Source of the DNA: Phycisphaera mikurensis NBRC 102666
Lineage (GTDB): Bacteria; Planctomycetota; Phycisphaerae; Phycisphaerales; SM1A02
Direction: 5' to 3'
Length of the DNA: 7,894 bases
Assembly: GCA_945870475.1 (NCBI GenBank)
Contig: CAMBSR010000098.1
Location: 1-7,894 of the forward strand
Within the stretch, counting starts at the first letter, position 1; each line of letters starts with the position of its first letter. The notes under the pieces were generated by a model. The model did no database searches and was not told the DNA's origin. It worked only from the letters and a program-made list of their open reading frames with translations. The translations under genes and the position numbers were made by a program. This document shows, piece by piece, positions 5,674 to 7,894 of the stretch.

Positions 5674-7121
5674 GCGGCTGCCGGCGCCTCGCCCGCGGAA
5701 CGCGCGGCGAGTGCCTGGAGCAATCGTTCCATTCGGCTTCCGCGGCTGCCCTTCAGCAGAATCACGTCGCCGGGGCGCAGCGCGGCGGCGATCCGCGCCA
5801 CCCCTGCCTCGTCGAGGGCCGGGACGTGGATCACCTCGCCCGCACCCGCGCGGCCGGCTTCCGCCGCGCCGTGCGCGCTGGCCTCGCCCACGAAGACCAT
5901 CAGCCCGGCCCCGCCGGCGGCCGCGGCACGGCCCACCTCGGCGTGGAGCGCGGCCGATTCCTCGCCCAGTTCCAGCATGTCGCCGAGCACGGTCACCCGC
6001 CGCGCGGCACCGCCGGCAAGCTCCGCGAAGGCGCGCAGCGCGGCCAGCACCGCGTCCGGATTGGCGTTGTAGGCATCGTTGTAGACGGCCACGCCGCCCA
6101 CGTCCTGCCGGGTCATCCGCATGTCGGCGGGCGTCACCGCGCCCAGGGCGGCGGCCACCTTCTCTGCGGGCACGCCCAGCATGCGCGCGCAGGCCACGGC
6201 AGCCAGGGCGTTCATGGCGTTGTAGTCACCGGGGAGGCCCAGCGGGCAGTCCCATTCGGCGCCGTCCGGCTCGCGCACGCGCATCACCTGGCCGGCATCC
6301 GTGGCCGTGCGGGCAGTGATCCGCCAGAGGCAGCCCTCGCCCATGCCGAAGGTCACCACGCGCACGCCGGGCTTCACCCGCGCCTCCACCGCCGCCACCA
6401 GGGGCGGCTGGTCGCCGTTCACGATGGCGATGCCGAGCGTCCCGAGCCCGTCCACCAGGGTGGACTTCTCGTCGATGATCGCCTGCACGCTTCCCATGCC
6501 GCCCAGGTGTGCGCGGCCGGCCATGGTGATGATCGCCACCGCCGGCGCCGCCATCCGGGCCAGCGGCGAGATCTCGCCGGGATGGTTCATCCCGACCTCC
6601 ACCACCAGGTAGCCGTCCGCGGGCTGCGCGCCCAGCAAGGTGAGCGGCACGCCGATGTCGTTGTTGAAGCTCTTGGGCGACGCGCTCCCGGTCATGGTGC
6701 TTGCGAGCGCCGCGTCCACGATCCGACGAGTGGTGGTCTTGCCGCTCGAACCGGTGATCGCCACCACCTTGCCCCGCAGCCGGCTGCGCCACCAGCGCCC
6801 CAGGTCGCCGAGCGCCACGCGGGTGTCCCCCACCTCCAGGAGCGGCAGCCCCGCCGGCCGCGCGTACTCCCCGGCACGGCGATCGACGAGCGCCGCCGCC
6901 GCGCCGCGCGCCTGTGCGTCGGCCAGGAACCGGTGGGCATCGAAGTTCTCCCCCCGCAGCGCCACGAAGAGCTTTCCGCGAAGGTCTTCCCGGGTGTCCG
7001 TCCCCACCCCGTGCACCATGAACGGCACCGGGGCGAACCCCGGCTTCGGCGCCGCCACCGGCGGCTGCACGACCCACTGACCGGCCACGGCGCTGCGAAG
7101 TTCGTCGGCGTTCATCTGCAT
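5667..7121 (-). CDS. murF: UDP-N-acetylmuramoyl-tripeptide--D-alanyl-D-alanine ligase (MurF)
   Basis: A 484-aa cytoplasmic ATP-dependent ligase that adds D-Ala-D-Ala to UDP-MurNAc-tripeptide. The N-terminal UDP-binding domain covers about 1-115 (VHGVGTDTREDLRGKLFVAL, 36-55). The central ATPase domain has the P-loop ITGSSGKTTT (122-131), SFNNDIGVPLTLL (151-163), VVEVGMNHPGEI (173-184), HLGGMGS (205-211) and DEKSTL (217-222). The C-terminal domain has YNDAYNANPDAV (347-358), VLGDMLELGEES (378-389) and LLKGSRGSRMERLL (455-468). Length is normal (E. coli 452). Two ATGs, at 7119-7121 and 7113-7115, are two codons apart; I chose the first, and neither has a strong ribosome site (GGGA only). The frame stays open to a TTG at 7268, but those 49 residues are Cys/Arg-rich and unlike MurF. 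It is separated from murE by 441 bp, unusual for this pair, suggesting its own promoter or leader, and is tightly joined to mraY. Confidence 0.96.
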   Translation of the reverse strand: MQMNADELRSAVAGQWVVQPPVAAPKPGFAPVPFMVHGVGTDTREDLRGKLFVALRGENFDAHRFLADAQARGAAAALVDRRAGEYARPAGLPLLEVGDTRVALGDLGRWWRSRLRGKVVAITGSSGKTTTRRIVDAALASTMTGSASPKSFNNDIGVPLTLLGAQPADGYLVVEVGMNHPGEISPLARMAAPAVAIITMAGRAHLGGMGSVQAIIDEKSTLVDGLGTLGIAIVNGDQPPLVAAVEARVKPGVRVVTFGMGEGCLWRITARTATDAGQVMRVREPDGAEWDCPLGLPGDYNAMNALAAVACARMLGVPAEKVAAALGAVTPADMRMTRQDVGGVAVYNDAYNANPDAVLAALRAFAELAGGAARRVTVLGDMLELGEESAALHAEVGRAAAAGGAGLMVFVGEASAHGAAEAGRAGAGEVIHVPALDEAGVARIAAALRPGDVILLKGSRGSRMERLLQALAARSAGEAPAAAR

Positions 7122-7281
7122 GGAAGTCCCGTGTGTATCGGCGCAGCGGGGCCGGATGCCGAAAAGACGCCGCCCGGACTCGTGTTCCCTCCGAGACGGG
7201 CAGCGCTCACTGCATGTGTTCGGCCAGCACGTGCGGATGGGCGGAAGCGCGAACGCAACCACGATCAACTCACCAGCGGGT

Positions 7282-7303
7282 CATCGGGTTTCCCGTCCCG
7301 ATG
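7282..7303 (-). repeat. Stem-loop in the murF leader region (7-bp arms)
   Basis: CATCGGG, an 8-base loop, then CCCGATG form a perfect 7-bp inverted repeat. It lies about 160 bases upstream of the murF start. The loop contains CCCG, which can alternatively pair with the CGGG of the left arm across a short TTT, so two pairings compete. No T-run follows on either strand, so it is not a classical terminator. It could be a leader RNA structure or a protein-binding site. Confidence 0.4.
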
Positions 7304-7462
7304 CCTGGATCTGGCGCAGGGCCTGAACAGGGGTGGTTACGCCTCCCGGGCTGGCGGCGTTCGCCGACACACGTGAATTCAGCGAGGAATCACCCCCGAC
7401 CAGCGCCCCACACGCGGCGGTGAGGCCATTGCCGAACCGACGCCACTGGAGCAAACGGTGCC

Positions 7463-7560
7463 TGGCCCCCTCGCCGGAGGGGCACGGGCGGCGCCCAGCC
7501 GCCCGCCCCGCAAGGCGACGGGGCCAGCCCCCTGCGGGCCCGGCTCCGCGCCGGGGGCCA
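7463..7560. repeat. 98-bp GC-rich palindromic element with 8-bp terminal inverted repeats
   Basis: The element begins TGGCCCCC (7463-7470) and ends GGGGGCCA (7553-7560), a perfect 8-bp inverted repeat. Inside are successive hairpins: CCCCTC/GAGGGG with a 4-base loop (7467-7482); CGGGCGGC/GCCGCCCG with a 5-base loop (7485-7505); CCCCG/CGGGG with an 8-base loop (7506-7523); GGGG/CCCC with a 4-base loop (7520-7531), which shares bases with and so excludes the previous one; and CCCGGC/GCCGGG with a 5-base loop (7539-7555). It starts two bases after the murE stop on the minus strand. There is no T-tract, so a standard intrinsic terminator is unlikely. It may be a REP- or MITE-like intergenic repeat, an RNA stability or attenuation structure, or GC-biased chance in part. 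No second copy is in the window. Confidence 0.5.
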
Positions 7561-7562
7561 TG

Positions 7563-7894
7563 TCATTTGGAACGCCCAAGCGCCGCCAGGGCCTCGTGCC
7601 GGTCGTCGAACGGCCGCTTCACGGTGCCGATGATCTGGTAGTCCTCGTGGCCCTTGCCCGCGATGAGGACGATGTCCCCCGCGCGCGCCTCGGTCACGGC
7701 CTGCGCGATGGCACGCGCGCGGTCCACCTGACGCACCACCTCGAGGGTGGCGGCCGGCGCACTGCCCTGTCCCTGCGGGCGTCCGGTGAACACCTCGTCG
7801 ATGATCGCCTCCGGGTCCTCGGTGCGCGGGTTGTCGCTCGTCACGATCACGCGGTCCGAGTGCGCGCATGCCACCTTCATCATGCGCGGGCGCT
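7563..7894 (-). CDS. murE: UDP-N-acetylmuramoyl-tripeptide synthetase MurE, C-terminal fragment (meso-DAP type)
   Basis: Only the last 109 codons are in the window; the N-terminal and central ATPase domains lie beyond the right edge. MurE adds the third amino acid to UDP-MurNAc-L-Ala-D-Glu in the cytoplasm. Visible C-terminal signatures are RPRMMKVACAHSDRVIVTSD, DNPRTEDPEAIIDEVFTG and the GKGHEDYQIIG stretch close to the end, all strongly conserved. The DNPR motif is the known specificity signature of meso-diaminopimelate-adding enzymes, as opposed to L-lysine-adding ones. A Pro/Gly/Gln-rich stretch (TGRPQGQGSAPAATLEV) replaces the family's variable linker before the last helix pair. The ATG codons at 7881-7883 and 7878-7880 are internal methionines: the frame continues upstream with R-P-R as in other MurE proteins. 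It ends two bases before the palindromic element, and murF follows 441 bp downstream. Confidence 0.95.
   Translation of the reverse strand, partial: RPRMMKVACAHSDRVIVTSDNPRTEDPEAIIDEVFTGRPQGQGSAPAATLEVVRQVDRARAIAQAVTEARAGDIVLIAGKGHEDYQIIGTVKRPFDDRHEALAALGRSK

Larger units (their letters stand above)
7122..7562. other. Long murE-murF intergenic region
   Basis: This 441-bp gap separates two genes normally adjacent or overlapping. Its right quarter (7463-7560) is the GC-rich hairpin element and its middle (7282-7303) a stem-loop, both listed separately. The rest is less GC-rich than the neighbouring genes. Open frames crossing it in either direction run far into antisense of murE or murF and give Arg/Pro-rich products, so I call no gene. 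I see no tRNA, riboswitch core or transposase remnant that I can name. On the minus strand GATACAC at 7133-7139 lies 11 bases before the murF ATG and may be part of a promoter. Two CACGTG palindromes (7228-7233 and 7370-7375) are present, of unknown meaning. Confidence 0.6.

Noticed and set aside
7122..7268. Extension of murF to a TTG start at 7268
   Set aside because: The extra 49 residues are Cys/Arg-rich and unlike MurF; two ATGs at 7121 and 7115 sit at the expected N-terminus.
5826..7376. 516-codon plus-strand open frame
   Set aside because: It is the antisense of murF and has a His/Arg/Gly-rich product with no domain.
7467..7555. Classical rho-independent terminator for murE
   Set aside because: The hairpins are strong, but no run of T follows on the minus strand.
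7333..7641. 102-codon plus-strand frame in the murE-murF gap
   Set aside because: It ends inside murE antisense, crosses the hairpin element and has Pro/Arg/Ala low-complexity content.

Overview
The window is very GC-rich, densely coded bacterial chromosome. Its backbone is housekeeping: peptidoglycan precursor synthesis, rRNA modification, a membrane-anchored helper protein and a HAD phosphatase. The MurE fragment carries the DNPR signature of meso-diaminopimelate-adding enzymes. The long MraY (404 aa) and the gene style would suit a high-GC Planctomycetota of the Phycisphaerae type. That placement rests on general resemblance only and is tentative.

Layout, left to right. (1) Positions 1-1960, minus strand: a Cof-type HAD phosphatase is followed, through a 4-base GTGA stop/start overlap, by an indolepyruvate-ferredoxin-oxidoreductase-alpha-like protein that runs off the left edge. 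(2) Positions 2060-4098, plus strand, divergent from the first pair: a single-pass membrane protein of YfgM-like layout, then a RluA/RluD-family 23S rRNA pseudouridine synthase, again joined by a GTGA overlap. (3) Positions 4231-4437, plus strand: a 68-aa protein with a clear ribosome binding site and a leucine heptad. (4) Positions 4449-7894, minus strand: the 3' end of murE, a 441-bp gap, murF, then mraY three bases after the murF stop. The small gene and mraY converge with 11 bp between their stop codons.

The three mur/mra genes catalyse successive cytoplasmic steps: MurE adds the third peptide residue, MurF adds D-Ala-D-Ala, and MraY moves the finished UDP-MurNAc-pentapeptide onto undecaprenyl phosphate to give lipid I. 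The HAD/IorA-like pair and the YfgM-like/RluD pair look like two translationally coupled two-gene units sharing a 99-bp divergent intergenic region.

I did not find a clearly new system. The parts most worth a second look are the murE-murF gap, which holds a 98-bp GC-rich element with perfect 8-bp terminal inverted repeats and several internal hairpins plus a separate 7-bp-arm stem-loop; the IorA-like protein, whose first TPP-related domain lacks the usual family motifs; and the small leucine-heptad protein. No tRNA, rRNA, CRISPR array or transposase gene was seen.
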